A DNA stretch of 64,000 nt. Origin: Klebsiella pneumoniae. Lineage in GTDB: Bacteria; Pseudomonadota; Gammaproteobacteria; Eutrophobiales; Eutrophobiaceae. The position numbers and the translations under genes are program-made. Positions 26,448 to 36,875 of the stretch are shown in pieces. Location: the NCBI GenBank assembly GCA_945878555.1, contig CAMDWI010000021.1:1-64000 (forward strand), written 5' to 3'. The notes under the pieces are model-generated. The model saw nothing but the letters and a program-made list of their open reading frames with translations, made no database searches and had not been told where the DNA came from. How positions within the stretch are numbered: position 1 is the stretch's first letter; the number at the start of each line of letters is the position of its first letter.

Positions 26448-26945
26448 ATGGCGAATCAAAAAAAATCGAAGTCAACCAAAATTGACATCGGAATCAAAAG
26501 TAGTGATCGAGAAAAAATTGTACGTGGACTGTCCGGCCTGCTGGCAGACAGCTACACGCTCTATCTGATGACACACAACTTCCACTGGAACGTCACCGGG
26601 CCGCAGTTCAACAGCCTTCACCTGATGTTCATGGGCCAGTACACCGAGCAGTGGAATGCGCTCGACATCATTGCTGAACGCATTCGCGCACTGGGTTATC
26701 CGGCACCGGGGACATACAAGCAATTTATAAAGCTGGCTTCCATCAAGGAAGTCGAAGGCGTGCCAGGTTCCCATGACATGATCCGGCATCTCGTTGCCGC
26801 CCAGGAAGCTACAGCGCGGACCGCGCGCAAGCTGTTTCCGGTGGTCGAGGCCGCCCACGATCAGCCGACTGCGGATGTACTGACCCAACGCCTGGACGTA
26901 CATGAGAAAACCGCGTGGATGCTGCGCAGCTTGCTCGAGAAGTGA
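26448..26945 (+). CDS. dps: Dps family DNA-binding ferritin-like protein
   Basis: 165 residues, standard for Dps. A Lys-rich N-terminal tail (MANQKKSKSTKIDIG) could bind DNA. The intersubunit ferroxidase ligands are visible: His in THNFHWNVTGP, then the second His and the acidic residues in SLHLMFMGQYTEQWNALDIIAERIRALG. The C-terminal helix is RLDVHEKTAWMLRSLLE. Dps cages oxidise Fe(II) with H2O2 and protect DNA under stress. It opens a stress-type group with a ferritin-like gene and a P-type ATPase. Confidence 0.95.
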   Translation: MANQKKSKSTKIDIGIKSSDREKIVRGLSGLLADSYTLYLMTHNFHWNVTGPQFNSLHLMFMGQYTEQWNALDIIAERIRALGYPAPGTYKQFIKLASIKEVEGVPGSHDMIRHLVAAQEATARTARKLFPVVEAAHDQPTADVLTQRLDVHEKTAWMLRSLLEK

Positions 26946-26990
26946 GCGGGATAGATGTATTAATCTTCATTAGATACCAGGAGCCCTGTC

Positions 26991-27268
26991 ATGCGCAGAA
27001 TTTATTTCCTTGTTCCTGATATTTCAGTGGCCAGGCGTATTGTCGATGAATTGCTGCTCGCGCGTGTCGACGAGCGCCATCTTCACGTGCTGGCAATGTC
27101 GGCAACACACGACTGCTGCAGTTCACAGAGGCGATTGAGCAGGGATCGCTTCTGGTCATGGCGGATGTTCCCCGCGATCGGGTCGAGCAGATTGAGGCGC
27201 GGGTGAGGGTCCATCTGCCCGATGTCGAGATCGATGGAACAGAGCCGACGATACCTGCATTTCCATGA
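26991..27268 (+). pseudogene. Broken small membrane-protein gene with internal deletion
   Basis: The first frame starts MRRIYFLVPDISVARRIVDE and continues LLLARVDERHLHVLAM. After about 27105 the correct reading is in another frame, LQFTEAIEQGSLLVMADVPR, then DRVEQIEARVRVHLPDVEID and GTEPTIPAFP, ending TGA at 27266-27268. In the proteins I recall with these two ends, a Gly/Ala-rich hydrophobic middle of roughly 60-80 residues lies between them; here it is missing and the join is out of frame. The product would be truncated, so the gene is probably dead unless the sequence has an error. Confidence 0.7.
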
Positions 27269-27288
27269 ATATGAAGGAATCCCGACCC

Positions 27289-27753
27289 ATGAGCCACCTG
27301 ACCGAAGCCGGGATTCGCGCGCTCAGCGAGGCGCTCGACGATGAGTACCTTTCGTGGGCAACTTACGATCAGGTAATCGCGGACTTCGGAGACCTGCCAC
27401 CCTTTAACAATATCCGTGAGGCCGAGGCACGCCATATCAAGGCACTCATCTCACTGTTTGTGCGCTACGGCCTCCCGGTACCAGCCAACCCCTGGCCCGG
27501 AAAAGTGGGACGTTATGCCAGTCGGCAGGAGTCGTGCGAAGCGGGCGTTACCGCCGAGATTGCCAACGCCAAAATGTACGACCGGTTGCTTGGAACGACG
27601 CAGAACGTGGACATTCTTGCCGTGCTGCGCAATCTCCAGGAGGCGTCACAACAGCGTCATCTGCCGGCGTTTCAACGTTGTGCGCAAGGCACCGCAGGGG
27701 ACGGACGTGGGTGTAGCGAGAGGCGCGGTCAGGGACAAATGGGGCAACCATAA
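27289..27753 (+). CDS. DUF2202-like ferritin-superfamily protein
   Basis: 154 residues from the ATG at 27289, which has AAGGA about nine bases upstream; ATGs at 27265 and 27271 are in frame but lack a site. Helical core with Glu/His ligands: ALDDEYLSWATYDQVIADFG, then NNIREAEARHIKALISLFVR and a later LRNLQEASQQRHLPAFQRC. This EX..EXXH pattern is that of ferritin-like DUF2202 proteins. The Gly/Arg/Gln-rich tail after QRC is usual for the family. A role in metal or oxidative stress is suggested by dps nearby but is not shown. Confidence 0.8.
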   Translation: MSHLTEAGIRALSEALDDEYLSWATYDQVIADFGDLPPFNNIREAEARHIKALISLFVRYGLPVPANPWPGKVGRYASRQESCEAGVTAEIANAKMYDRLLGTTQNVDILAVLRNLQEASQQRHLPAFQRCAQGTAGDGRGCSERRGQGQMGQP

Positions 27754-27847
27754 TCAAAAAAGTGAACGTGAAACAGACTTCAGGGATTGACGGGGGATGT
27801 GGTCGGGAACGGATTGCGATTCCTGATGGTTTGATCGAGTTCGATCA

Positions 27848-30580
27848 ATGAATGCCGAGACAGCCTGGCACGCACAATCCACCGAAGCAAGTGCGAAAAC
27901 CTTGCGCTCCAACCTGGCGCAGGGACTTGGCAGCACAGACGCGGCGGAACGGCTCATTCAATACGGACCGAATGCCCTTGCCAGGGCGAGGCAGCGTTCG
28001 GTACTGAGAATTTTCTTACACCAGTTCCGCAGTCTTATCGTGGGACTGCTTATCGGTGCCAGTGGCGTCTCGCTCATACTCGGGGATGTTATTGAGGCGA
28101 CTGCAATTGTGGTGGTGATCGTCCTCAATGCGTTCATCGGCTTCCTTACAGAATGGAAAGCGGCCAGCGCACTCGAAGGGCTGCGCAAACTGACAGTTGC
28201 TGTCGCGCGTGTGTTACGCGATGGTGAGCAGCGCCAGATCCCTGCAGCGGAGCTGGTCCCGGGCGACGTGGTGCTCATCAACGCGGGAGACCGTGTTCCG
28301 GCGGACGGACGCGTGATCGAACAAGCCAGCCTGCAGGCAGATGAGGCGGCACTGACGGGTGAGTCGTTGCCGGTCGCAAAAACGGCCGATCCGGTGACGG
28401 ATCCAGAGGCACTACCCGGCGACCGCGTCAGCATGGTGTTCATGGGCACTGCGATCACCGCTGGACGCGGCCGGTTTCTGGTGACTGCAACCGGCGTGCG
28501 AACCGAAATGGGAAAAATCGGCACGCTCATCGACGAAGTCGATGAGCAGGGTACACCGCTGGAGGCGAAGCTTGCGCAGCTCAGTCGCGCATTGCTCGTC
28601 ATTGTGCTCGTGCTTTGCGTGTTGCTTGTGCTGGTCGGCTGGCTGCGCGGGAACGAACTGTTCATCATGATCAAAGTAGGCATTTCGCTGGCAATTGCGG
28701 CGGTGCCTGAGGGTCTGCTTGCGGTGACGACGATGACGCTTGCCGTGGGCATGCAGCGAATGGCAGGAATGAACGCCCTGATTCGCCGTCTTCCAGCCGT
28801 CGAGGCGCTCGGCTCAACCACAGTGATCTGCACGGACAAGACGGGGACTTTGACGCGCAACGAGATGACCGTGTGCACGTACGAGGTTGCCGGGCAGCGC
28901 GTTGAAGTTACGGGTACGGGCTACGCCGCCGCTGGTGAATTCAAGGTTGGTGGTCAGAAGATCGAGCGGAGTATCAATACCGATTCCGAAGGGTCGTTAC
29001 ATCTTGCGCTGCGCATTGGTGTGCTCTGTAACGATGCGAAGCTGGATCGTTCGGACGAGGGCGTCAGGGTGCTTGGAGACCCTACAGAGGCCGCGCTGTT
29101 GGTCGCCGCAGAGAAGGCCGGGCTGGACCGCGCCGTCATGGAGCGCGATTACCCACGCAAGGCCGAGGTTCCCTTCAGCAGCGAGACCATGCGGATGGCA
29201 ACCGTACACGGAACACCTGACGGCCATACCGTGGCGTACGTCAAGGGCTCACCTGCGGCTGTGTTTGCTGCATGCGTATCCGTGCTGGGCCCGGACGGCA
29301 GTACTCCGATTAATGACGCGGCACGTACGCGAAATCTCTCTCTGAACAATGAATTGGCCGCGTCTGCATTGCGCGTACTCGGACTCGCCTTCCGCGAGTT
29401 GCCCGCAGAGTATGACGACGCCGACCTGACACGGGGGCTGACGCTGGTTGCCCTGGTCGGCATGATCGACCCGTTACGCGATGGTGCGAAGGCCACCATA
29501 GCCAGCTGCCGTGCAGCGGGAATCCGCACCGTCATGATCACCGGTGATCAGCAGGTAACTGCGGCCGAGATCGCACGACAGTTGGGTCTGGACATCGACG
29601 CTCAGGGTAAGCCACTGCGTACTGTGCATGCCCGCGAGCTGAACGGACTGGATGCGGACGGGTGGCTGGAATCTGTCACAGACGTTGCCGTCTTCTCGCG
29701 TGCATCGCCCGAGCACAAACTGAAGATCGTCGACGCGTTACAGCGTCAGGGTGAGGTCGTCGCGATGACGGGCGATGGCGTGAACGATGCGCCCGCGCTC
29801 CGCAAAGCTGACATCGGTATCGCGATGGGCATCCGGGGCAGCGAGGTGGCAAAGGAGTCGGCCGACATGGTCATCACCGACGACAATTTCGCCACCATCG
29901 TCGGCGCAGTCGAGCAGGGACGCATCATCGTCCACAACATCCTGCGCTTCATACACTATCTGTTTTCGTGCAATGTCGCCGAGATCGTCACGGTGTTTGC
30001 CGCAGTCATGATCGGCTGGCCGCTGCCGCTGGGGGTGCTACAGATCCTGTGGCTCAATCTGGTCACGGATATCTTTCCGGCGATGGCTCTCGCACTGGAG
30101 CCGTCTGCCCCCGACGTGATGCAGCGGCCACCACGCGATCCCGCAGAACCGCTGATGACGCCGCAATTCGGCTGGCTGATCGTCTGGCAGGGACTGTTGA
30201 TAGGCGGCTGCACACTCGCCACGTTCGCGACTGGCATGCAATGGTACGGCGCACAAGGCGAGGGCCTTAAGCACGCAGTAACCATTACCTTCATGACACT
30301 GGCAATGGCGCAGGTATTCCACACATTCAGCGCACGCTCACAGACACGATCGGCATTCACCGCTCGCCTGTTTACCAACGGCTGGCTCTGGGGTGCGACG
30401 CTAATCTGTGTGTTGTTACAACTTGCCGCTGTCTACCTGCCGATACTCAGGGATGTCTTGCGTACCGTACCGCTCACAGCGGCTGACTGGGGGTTGATTG
30501 CGACCGGCTCACTGGCACCGGTCGCTGTTGTGGAGTTGGTAAAACTGGTGCAGCGTGCCATTCGGGGTCAGAGTACTTGA
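27848..30580 (+). CDS. P2-type cation-transporting ATPase
   Basis: 910 residues. N-terminal cation-ATPase domain (about 10-75); actuator with ALTGESLPVAK; M4 motif AAVPEGLLAVTTMTLAVG; phosphorylation site CTDKTGTLTRNEMT; nucleotide-binding region with VKGSPAAVFAAC; hinge TGDGVNDAPALRKADIGIAMG; about ten transmembrane segments, the last four after residue 700. The M4 sequence PEGLLA in place of PEGLP(A/T) is like bacterial P2A relatives of Ca/Mn pumps. The ion cannot be told from sequence alone; Ca2+ or Mn2+ are best guesses. The ribosome site is weak. Confidence 0.88.
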   Translation: MNAETAWHAQSTEASAKTLRSNLAQGLGSTDAAERLIQYGPNALARARQRSVLRIFLHQFRSLIVGLLIGASGVSLILGDVIEATAIVVVIVLNAFIGFLTEWKAASALEGLRKLTVAVARVLRDGEQRQIPAAELVPGDVVLINAGDRVPADGRVIEQASLQADEAALTGESLPVAKTADPVTDPEALPGDRVSMVFMGTAITAGRGRFLVTATGVRTEMGKIGTLIDEVDEQGTPLEAKLAQLSRALLVIVLVLCVLLVLVGWLRGNELFIMIKVGISLAIAAVPEGLLAVTTMTLAVGMQRMAGMNALIRRLPAVEALGSTTVICTDKTGTLTRNEMTVCTYEVAGQRVEVTGTGYAAAGEFKVGGQKIERSINTDSEGSLHLALRIGVLCNDAKLDRSDEGVRVLGDPTEAALLVAAEKAGLDRAVMERDYPRKAEVPFSSETMRMATVHGTPDGHTVAYVKGSPAAVFAACVSVLGPDGSTPINDAARTRNLSLNNELAASALRVLGLAFRELPAEYDDADLTRGLTLVALVGMIDPLRDGAKATIASCRAAGIRTVMITGDQQVTAAEIARQLGLDIDAQGKPLRTVHARELNGLDADGWLESVTDVAVFSRASPEHKLKIVDALQRQGEVVAMTGDGVNDAPALRKADIGIAMGIRGSEVAKESADMVITDDNFATIVGAVEQGRIIVHNILRFIHYLFSCNVAEIVTVFAAVMIGWPLPLGVLQILWLNLVTDIFPAMALALEPSAPDVMQRPPRDPAEPLMTPQFGWLIVWQGLLIGGCTLATFATGMQWYGAQGEGLKHAVTITFMTLAMAQVFHTFSARSQTRSAFTARLFTNGWLWGATLICVLLQLAAVYLPILRDVLRTVPLTAADWGLIATGSLAPVAVVELVKLVQRAIRGQST

Positions 30581-30600
30581 AATTACTCTCAGGTATACGC

Positions 30601-30622
30601 CCGGCAAGCTTTCCGGTTTTTT
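30601..30622 (+). terminator. Weak terminator after the P-type ATPase
   Basis: CCGG (30601-30604) with CCGG (30613-30616) around a self-complementary AAGCTT, followed by six T. It lies between convergent genes. The stem is short, so confidence is low. Confidence 0.35.
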
Positions 30623-30625
30623 CTT

Positions 30626-32128
30626 TCAGCCCTTCATCTTCGCCTGTAGCGCAGCCAGTTGTTCCGGATAGCGCGTGGCAGTGATGTCGTCCCAGAGTTC
30701 CGCGTTATTGATCCCGCAACGCGAGGGAATAAACACCGGATCCAGACCCATTTTCTTCTGTAGTTCGTAGTCCCGCAGTGTGGCAATGCCGGGCTTTGAG
30801 AGCAGAACGATGACGATGATGTTAAACCAGGCCATCGCACCCACGGCCGCCGAACCGAAGTTCCAGACCACGTCGACTGAACTCACCGCACCAATGAAGG
30901 TGGCCGCTATGACGGTCAGGCGCACGAAGATTGTGCCGTACTTGTAGCCCGGGCCCTTGTCATTGTTCTTGAAAAGGTAGGCAATGCTGGAGTCGGCATA
31001 AAAGGCATAGGCGAGCACTGTGGTAAACGTGAACAAGAGCAGCGCGATGGCCACGAAAACGCCGCCGAACCCGGGCACAATCATGTTAACCGCTTCCTGC
31101 GTGAAGTTCGAACTGGCAATTCCCGGTATATATTCGACCAGAAAACCACCGGCATTGGCCGGATCGGCGACATTGAACGCGTTCGTGGCAAGTATCATCA
31201 CCGCCGTGGCCGTACACACGACCAGCGTGTCGACATACACGGAGAAGGCTTGCACCAGACCCTGTTTGGCCGGGTGTGAAACTTCGGCGGCACCCGAGGC
31301 CTGCGCGCCCGTACCCTGACCGGCCTCGTTGGAGAAGATACCGCGCTTGACGCCCCACTGAATCGCCAGACCGAAGACCGCGCCATAGGCAGCGTTCATG
31401 TTGAACGCACTGCTGAAAATCAACTGGAAGATGTCGACAATTTTATCAGCATTCACCGCGAGCACAACGAAGGCCATGATCATATAGGCGAGTGCCATGA
31501 ACGGGACGATTTTTCCGGCTGTCCTGGCAATCCGGCGTCCACCACCGAGGACGACCCAGGCGACCAGCACGGTGTAGATAAATCCGGAAATCCAGGGATT
31601 GAAGTCCAGCGAATGTGCGGCAACTTGACTGAATGCGTTCGACTGGATGCTTGGAAGTGCCATACCGCAACCGAAAATGGTCAGGATGGCAAAAGCGCCG
31701 CCCAGCCAGCGGCTCTTCAAACCCTTTTCCATGTAGTAGGCCGGACCGCCGCGGTATTCTCCGTGCACCTGGTCCTTCCAGACCTGCGAAAGTGAGGATT
31801 CGATGAACGCTGAACTGGCGCCGAGGAAGGCGATCGCCCACATCCAGAACACCGCACCGGGGCCGCCAAAGAAAATTGCCGAGGCCACACCGGTGATGTT
31901 TCCGGTACCCACCCGTCCGCCGAGTGCCATGGCAAAACCCTGGAAGGAAGATACGCCGGCATCTGAAGATTTACCGCTTACCAGCTGTTTGATCATGTCC
32001 TTGATCAGGCGGACTTGTGGAAACTTCATCCGCACCGAGAAATAGACCCCGGCCAGCAGACAGCCATAGATCATGATCTGGCTCCAGAAGAAGTTGTCTG
32101 TTGCTACTGAGATCGATAGTAAATCCAT
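30626..32128 (-). CDS. Sodium:alanine/glycine symporter (AGCS family)
   Basis: 500 residues with about ten membrane segments. Family signatures: FQGFAMALGGRVGTGNITGV near residue 65, GGPGAVFWMW, FIESSLSQVWK, and RGIFSNEAGQGTGAQASGAA around 270-290. Transports small neutral amino acids (Ala, Gly) with Na+. The cytoplasmic tail ends RYPEQLAALQAKMKG. The gene precedes the DUF1428-type gene in genomic order but is downstream of it in transcription; the gap of 16 bases suggests one transcript. Confidence 0.93.
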   Translation of the reverse strand: MDLLSISVATDNFFWSQIMIYGCLLAGVYFSVRMKFPQVRLIKDMIKQLVSGKSSDAGVSSFQGFAMALGGRVGTGNITGVASAIFFGGPGAVFWMWAIAFLGASSAFIESSLSQVWKDQVHGEYRGGPAYYMEKGLKSRWLGGAFAILTIFGCGMALPSIQSNAFSQVAAHSLDFNPWISGFIYTVLVAWVVLGGGRRIARTAGKIVPFMALAYMIMAFVVLAVNADKIVDIFQLIFSSAFNMNAAYGAVFGLAIQWGVKRGIFSNEAGQGTGAQASGAAEVSHPAKQGLVQAFSVYVDTLVVCTATAVMILATNAFNVADPANAGGFLVEYIPGIASSNFTQEAVNMIVPGFGGVFVAIALLLFTFTTVLAYAFYADSSIAYLFKNNDKGPGYKYGTIFVRLTVIAATFIGAVSSVDVVWNFGSAAVGAMAWFNIIVIVLLSKPGIATLRDYELQKKMGLDPVFIPSRCGINNAELWDDITATRYPEQLAALQAKMKG

Positions 32129-32144
32129 AAATTCTCCGATGTTA

Positions 32145-32507
32145 TTATTTTTTTGCCTGGATCAGTACGTTAAATCCGCCTGTTGCAAATCGTTTCATGC
32201 TGAATGGCATATCGACGAGTTCCATATTCATGCGCGGGTCTTTCATCACGGCGGCGTTCACCTTGTTTCGGTGTGCCTTTGATTTGAATACGATGAACGC
32301 AAAGATGACAGTTTCATCTTCTTTCAGTTTGCACATCTTCGGGAAGCCCAGGCCCCACGGTGCATTCAGGTCGTCACCGACACATTCGTAATAATCGAGT
32401 GCACCGTATTCCATCCAGACCTTGCATCCGAGCGCGGCCATTTTTTTGTAGGCCTGGACCTTGTCCTTCTTGATGGGGATGACAAAACCATCGACATAAT
32501 TGGGCAT
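32145..32507 (-). CDS. DUF1428 family protein
   Basis: 120 residues. Starts MPNYVDGFVIPIKKDKVQAY, then WMEYGALDYYECVGDD and FKSKAHRNKVNAAVMKDPRM, the pattern of DUF1428 (dimeric alpha-beta barrel, formerly YbaA-like). Function unknown. An AGGAGA ribosome site precedes the ATG. It leads the AGCS symporter by 16 bases and diverges from the outer-membrane barrel gene at 32647. Confidence 0.88.
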   Translation of the reverse strand: MPNYVDGFVIPIKKDKVQAYKKMAALGCKVWMEYGALDYYECVGDDLNAPWGLGFPKMCKLKEDETVIFAFIVFKSKAHRNKVNAAVMKDPRMNMELVDMPFSMKRFATGGFNVLIQAKK

Positions 32508-32646
32508 GGCAGATTCTCCTGTTACGGGTAAATAATTTTACGAAAACTTCATGATATTTTCACAGTGAGTGGATGATACCCGGTTTACGCCAGGATGAAT
32601 AATCTATAGGCTGGACATCCATCAAGACAACAATACGGAGTGGCCC

Positions 32647-33432
32647 ATGGCTGCCTATACTACCGGATTGCCTCTGTTGGCTCTTCTCGCCTGGTGGCTG
32701 GTATTACCCGCACAGGCACAGGATGCAGATAAAAATTTTTATATCGGTGGGTCGATTGGTTACAGCAATCTTGCAGTTGATGACCCGGCTACAGATTACC
32801 CACCGATCTATTCATTTTATTATCCGGACATACCGGCGATCAGGACAGACAGTTATGATGTCGATGAGAAGGATAAAGTCTGGGGCATATACGGTGGCTA
32901 CCTGTTTAACCAGTATTTTGGAATTGAAGCCGCTTATATAGATATCGGAGAGGCGAAAATTAACCAGAATTCAACCTATATATTCACAGAAGCACAACCT
33001 GGCAGGACTTCGACCAATACACAAGGCTATGTTGCTGCATTTAAATCAGGCCTGAATGGATTCCAGTTAACCGGGTTGGCACGCTATCCGTTCACTGACA
33101 GATTCAGCCTCTACGCAAGACTTGGCGGTGTCAGAATGAAAAACGTACTTGAGAAAGACACAACGATAACATGGTCCATCCTGACGACAAGGACGGGATT
33201 TCCGGATACGAATCAGGTCATACCGCCGAGTTCAGGCTCATCAACAGAAAGCAATCATTCAATAGATATGACATTTGGTCTTGGTGCTGAATATGACCTC
33301 ACCGAAAACATCGCGATACGGGGTCAATGGCAGCAATACCGGATACGCACCGAATGGGAGCAGTATGGAATCAAAATGAAAAACAATATCGATACCTACA
33401 CTGTGGGGGTGAGCTACCGGTTCGGTTTATGA
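32647..33432 (+). CDS. Outer-membrane beta-barrel protein, paralogue A
   Basis: 261 residues. Signal peptide ending LPAQAQD at residues 20-26, then an OmpA-like eight-stranded barrel: FYIGGSIGYSNLAV, GIYGGYLFNQYFGIEAAYI, LTGLARYPFTDRFSLYARLG, FGLGAEYDLTENIAIRGQWQ and the terminal strand TYTVGVSYRFGL ending in an aromatic-containing motif. Long loops between strands 1 and 2 carry YYPDIPAIRTDSYDVD, also found in the paralogue at 43201. GGAG lies seven bases before the ATG. Likely a small surface porin or adhesion protein; ligand unknown. Confidence 0.88.
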   Translation: MAAYTTGLPLLALLAWWLVLPAQAQDADKNFYIGGSIGYSNLAVDDPATDYPPIYSFYYPDIPAIRTDSYDVDEKDKVWGIYGGYLFNQYFGIEAAYIDIGEAKINQNSTYIFTEAQPGRTSTNTQGYVAAFKSGLNGFQLTGLARYPFTDRFSLYARLGGVRMKNVLEKDTTITWSILTTRTGFPDTNQVIPPSSGSSTESNHSIDMTFGLGAEYDLTENIAIRGQWQQYRIRTEWEQYGIKMKNNIDTYTVGVSYRFGL

Positions 33433-33444
33433 CCTTGCGATGGC

Positions 33445-33560
33445 TCAATATTGAGGAGCAGGTACCCGCACGACCAGGCCATCCAGTTCAACTGTAACCG
33501 GGATCTGACAGCTCAAGCGACCGGTTTCGGTGGGCTCAGCGGCAAGTTCGAGAGCTGAAT
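33445..33560 (-). pseudogene. C-terminal fragment of a [2Fe-2S] ferredoxin gene
   Basis: On the minus strand the frame gives LELAAEPTETGRLSCQIPVT and then VELDGLVVRVPAPQY followed by TGA, matching the end of the intact ferredoxin at 46559 (LEFAAEPSETGRLSCQIPVT, DALDGLVVRVPAAQY). Only the last 35-40 codons exist; upstream is a stop and no cluster-binding CX5CX2C region. It begins 13 bases after paralogue A ends. A dead partial copy. Confidence 0.85.
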
Positions 33561-33748
33561 CAAGCAGGTTTATTCAATGAATACCGACAGATTGAACTTA
33601 CCTTACGTCTTATAGTACTATCAAACCGTTCTACGTAGAGTTTGATTATTACTGTAATCCCTGTATTAACATACAGCAGCAAAGGCTCAGACACTACTGG
33701 CTTCAGTACTCTTTATATTTATTAACATCCTGAAAGAGTAGGGGATCC

Positions 33749-34846
33749 ATGGCCAATGCAACCATCCTGATCGTCGACGACGAACCATCCAACCTGTCGT
33801 TGCTGGCGCAACTGCTTCGGCCGGTTTATCACGTACGCGCAGCAAATTCCGGTGAGAACGCGCTGCGTGTGGCGGCGAGCGAACCGCGTCCGGACATCAT
33901 CTTGCTGGACGTGATGATGCCCGGGATGAATGGCTACACGGTGCTGGAGCGCCTGCGCAACAACCTGGCCACTGCTGATATTCCCGTTATCTTCGTCACC
34001 GCGCTCTCCGATCTCGATGACGAAGAGCACGGGCTCGCGCTGGGTGCAGCCGACTACATCGCCAAGCCGATCAAGCCGATCCTGCTTCTGGCCCGAGTCC
34101 GCACCCAACTCGAAGCGAAGCAAGCCCGCGACTGGTTGAAAGACAAGAACGCCGCTCTCGAAGCGGAGGTGTCACGGCGCATGGTCGAGAACGACTTGAC
34201 CCAACTGGTCAGCGTTCGGGCGCTGGCGCATCTGGCCGAGACGCGCGACCCCGAAACGGGCAACCACATCTTGCGGACGCAGAATTATGTTCGCGCCCTC
34301 GCGCTGCGGTTGAGGCAGCATCCCCGTTTCTCTGCTGTCCTCGACTCACGCACCATCGACCTGCTGACCAGGTCGGCGCCACTGCACGATATCGGCAAGG
34401 TCGGCATACCGGACAGCATCCTGCAGAAACCGGAACCGCTAACAGCCGAAGAATGGGAAATCATGAAGACCCATACCCGGTTGGGTTCGGATGCGATCGA
34501 ACGGGCCGAGACCGATGTCAAACAGCCAATTGCCTTTCTCGCGCTGGCCAAGGAGATAGCCCACTGGCACCATGAAAAATGGGACGGCAGCGGCTATCCC
34601 GATGCCCTCAAAGGCGAAGCCATCCCGGTTTCCGCGCGCCTGATGGCGGTGGCCGACGTGTTCGACGCCTTGATCTCGCCGCGTGTGTACAAACCCGCGC
34701 TAAGCTATGAAAAGGCGCGCGAGATCATTGCCGCAGGCCGCGGCAGCCATTTCGACCCGGATATCGTGGCGGCCTTTCTTGAGGGCTTCGATGCGATGAC
34801 GGCGATTGCCGATCAATACAATGACCGGGTCATCCCGAGAGGATGA
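33749..34846 (+). CDS. Response regulator with HD-GYP c-di-GMP phosphodiesterase domain
   Basis: 365 residues. Receiver (about 4-125) with DDEPSN and phospho-acceptor Asp54 in LDVMMPGMNG, the switch Lys in IAKPIKP. HD-GYP domain (about 160-355) with HDIGKVGIPD (His213-Asp214), THTRLGSDAI and HHEKWDGSGYP, so all metal and substrate residues are present; it should hydrolyse c-di-GMP to pGpG or GMP. First gene of a signalling operon: the stop overlaps the next ATG by four bases (ATGA). The partner kinase may be the hybrid kinase two genes downstream. Confidence 0.94.
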   Translation: MANATILIVDDEPSNLSLLAQLLRPVYHVRAANSGENALRVAASEPRPDIILLDVMMPGMNGYTVLERLRNNLATADIPVIFVTALSDLDDEEHGLALGAADYIAKPIKPILLLARVRTQLEAKQARDWLKDKNAALEAEVSRRMVENDLTQLVSVRALAHLAETRDPETGNHILRTQNYVRALALRLRQHPRFSAVLDSRTIDLLTRSAPLHDIGKVGIPDSILQKPEPLTAEEWEIMKTHTRLGSDAIERAETDVKQPIAFLALAKEIAHWHHEKWDGSGYPDALKGEAIPVSARLMAVADVFDALISPRVYKPALSYEKAREIIAAGRGSHFDPDIVAAFLEGFDAMTAIADQYNDRVIPRG

Positions 34847-36875
34847 TAGACATGATTGGACCGCTGCAGCGCTCGCTCAAGACCCGCGTCACCCTGTTGT
34901 CTCTGGTGATCTTCTCCCTCAGCCTGTGGGCACTTAACTACTACGCATCCAAGATGCTGCGCACAGACCTGGAGCAGTTACTGGGCGAACAGCAACGCTC
35001 GACAGTGACCCTGGTGGCGGCAAATATCGAACAGGAACTGAAGGAGCGCTTGACTGCACTGGAGAATATCTCGGCTGACTTCGAAGAGAAGGAGTTGCTG
35101 TCGCCGACAGAGTTGCAGGGCAACCTCGAACGCCGGTCGATACTGCCCTTGCTCTTCAACGGTGGCTATTTCGTCACGGATGCCGCAGGCACGACCACCG
35201 CCTCCATTCCGGTTGAGGTCGGTCGCATCGGCATCAACTACGCTCACTTCGACAACGTTGCTGCGGCACTTGGTGAAGGCAAGTCGGCAATCGGTGCCCT
35301 GGCAATCGGTACGGTATTGCGGGTCCCGGTCTTCAGTCTGGCGGTGCCGATACGCGACGTGCAGGGCAAGGTCGTAGGCAGCCTGGTGGGTGTAATCAAC
35401 TTAAGCGTGGACAATTTCCTGGACAGGATCACCTCGAATGCCTATGGGCAAACGGGCGGCTATGTGATCGTTGACCGGCTACAACGAATAATCGTTACCG
35501 CCACCGACAAGCGCCGTATCATGGAAGCTATGCCACCCGTCGGGGTCAGTCCGGAAATCGACAATTTTCTGGACGGGCGCGAGGGCTCGGTCATATTTCG
35601 CAATCCCAAGGGCGTGGACGTGCTGATCTCGGTCAAGAGCATCCCGGTGGCGGACTGGTATGTGGCCGCTACGTTACCGACTGTAGAGGCCTTTGCCCCG
35701 ATTCTCCACATGCAGCGGAACATGCTGCTGGCCACGATCCTGCTCACCCTGTTCGCCTGTGGTCTGACGTGGTGGATGCTGCGGCGCCAACTGGCGCCGA
35801 TCGACGCCACGGTCGCCGCACTTGTTATCCCTTCGAGGTATGGCCTGGTGCCCGAACCGCTACCCGTTATCAGGCAGGATGAAGTCGGGCAATTGATTAG
35901 CCGTTTTAACAGTCTGCTGGATGCGTTGCGGAAGAACGTCAAGGATCTGGGAGAAACACAGCGTATTGCCCATATCGGCAGTTGGCATCTGGACTTGACA
36001 ACCAATCAGGTCGTTTGGACGGAAGAACTCTACAAGATGTATGGATTCGATCCATCGCTACCAATTCCGCCCTATCCCGAGCATATAAAACATTTCACCC
36101 CGGAAAGCTGGGAGAGGCTGTCCTCGGCCCTGGCCCACACCACGGAGACTGGTGTTCCCTACACGCTCGAACTGGAAACCGTTAAAAAAGACGGAAGCAA
36201 TGGTTGGATGTGGGTACATGGCGAGGTCGAAGTTGATGCGGCAGGCAAAACGGTTGGCCTCTGGGGCGCTGCGCAGGACATCTCCGAGCGCAAGCGGGCC
36301 GAGGAGGATATCCGTCTTGCTGAAGCCCGTTTCAGGGCCATCATAGAAGCTACCCCTATCCCATTCGCCATGAATGATTCTGCGCTTAACATCACCTATC
36401 TAAATAATGCCTTCATCCGGACTTTCGGTTATAACCTGAACGATATCCCGAATCTGGAAGTATGGTGGCCCAAGGCCTATCCGGACGAAATGTATCGCCA
36501 GAAGGTCACAAAAGAGTGGATGTCGCGACTTGATGTGGCAAAGCGCGATGGCAAACCCTTCGAGCCGATGGAGGTAAACATCCATTGCAAGGATGGTGGC
36601 GAACGGACAGTGCTGATAACGGCTACACCGCAGATGTCGGCTTCCGACGAACTCCTGTTCGTGACTTTCTCCGACATCACCGAACTTAAAAAGACTGAGT
36701 CGCTATTGCATGAACAACTGGACGAACTGCACCGCTGGCAGAAGTCGATGCTTGATCGCGAAAACCGCATCATTTCAATGAAGCAGGAGGTCAACGAACT
36801 GTTGGCCCAGTCCGGCCTGCCGCCGCGCTATGCGGCTCAGCTGCCGTCTGACCGCGTTCCGGACGGAGGTGACGT

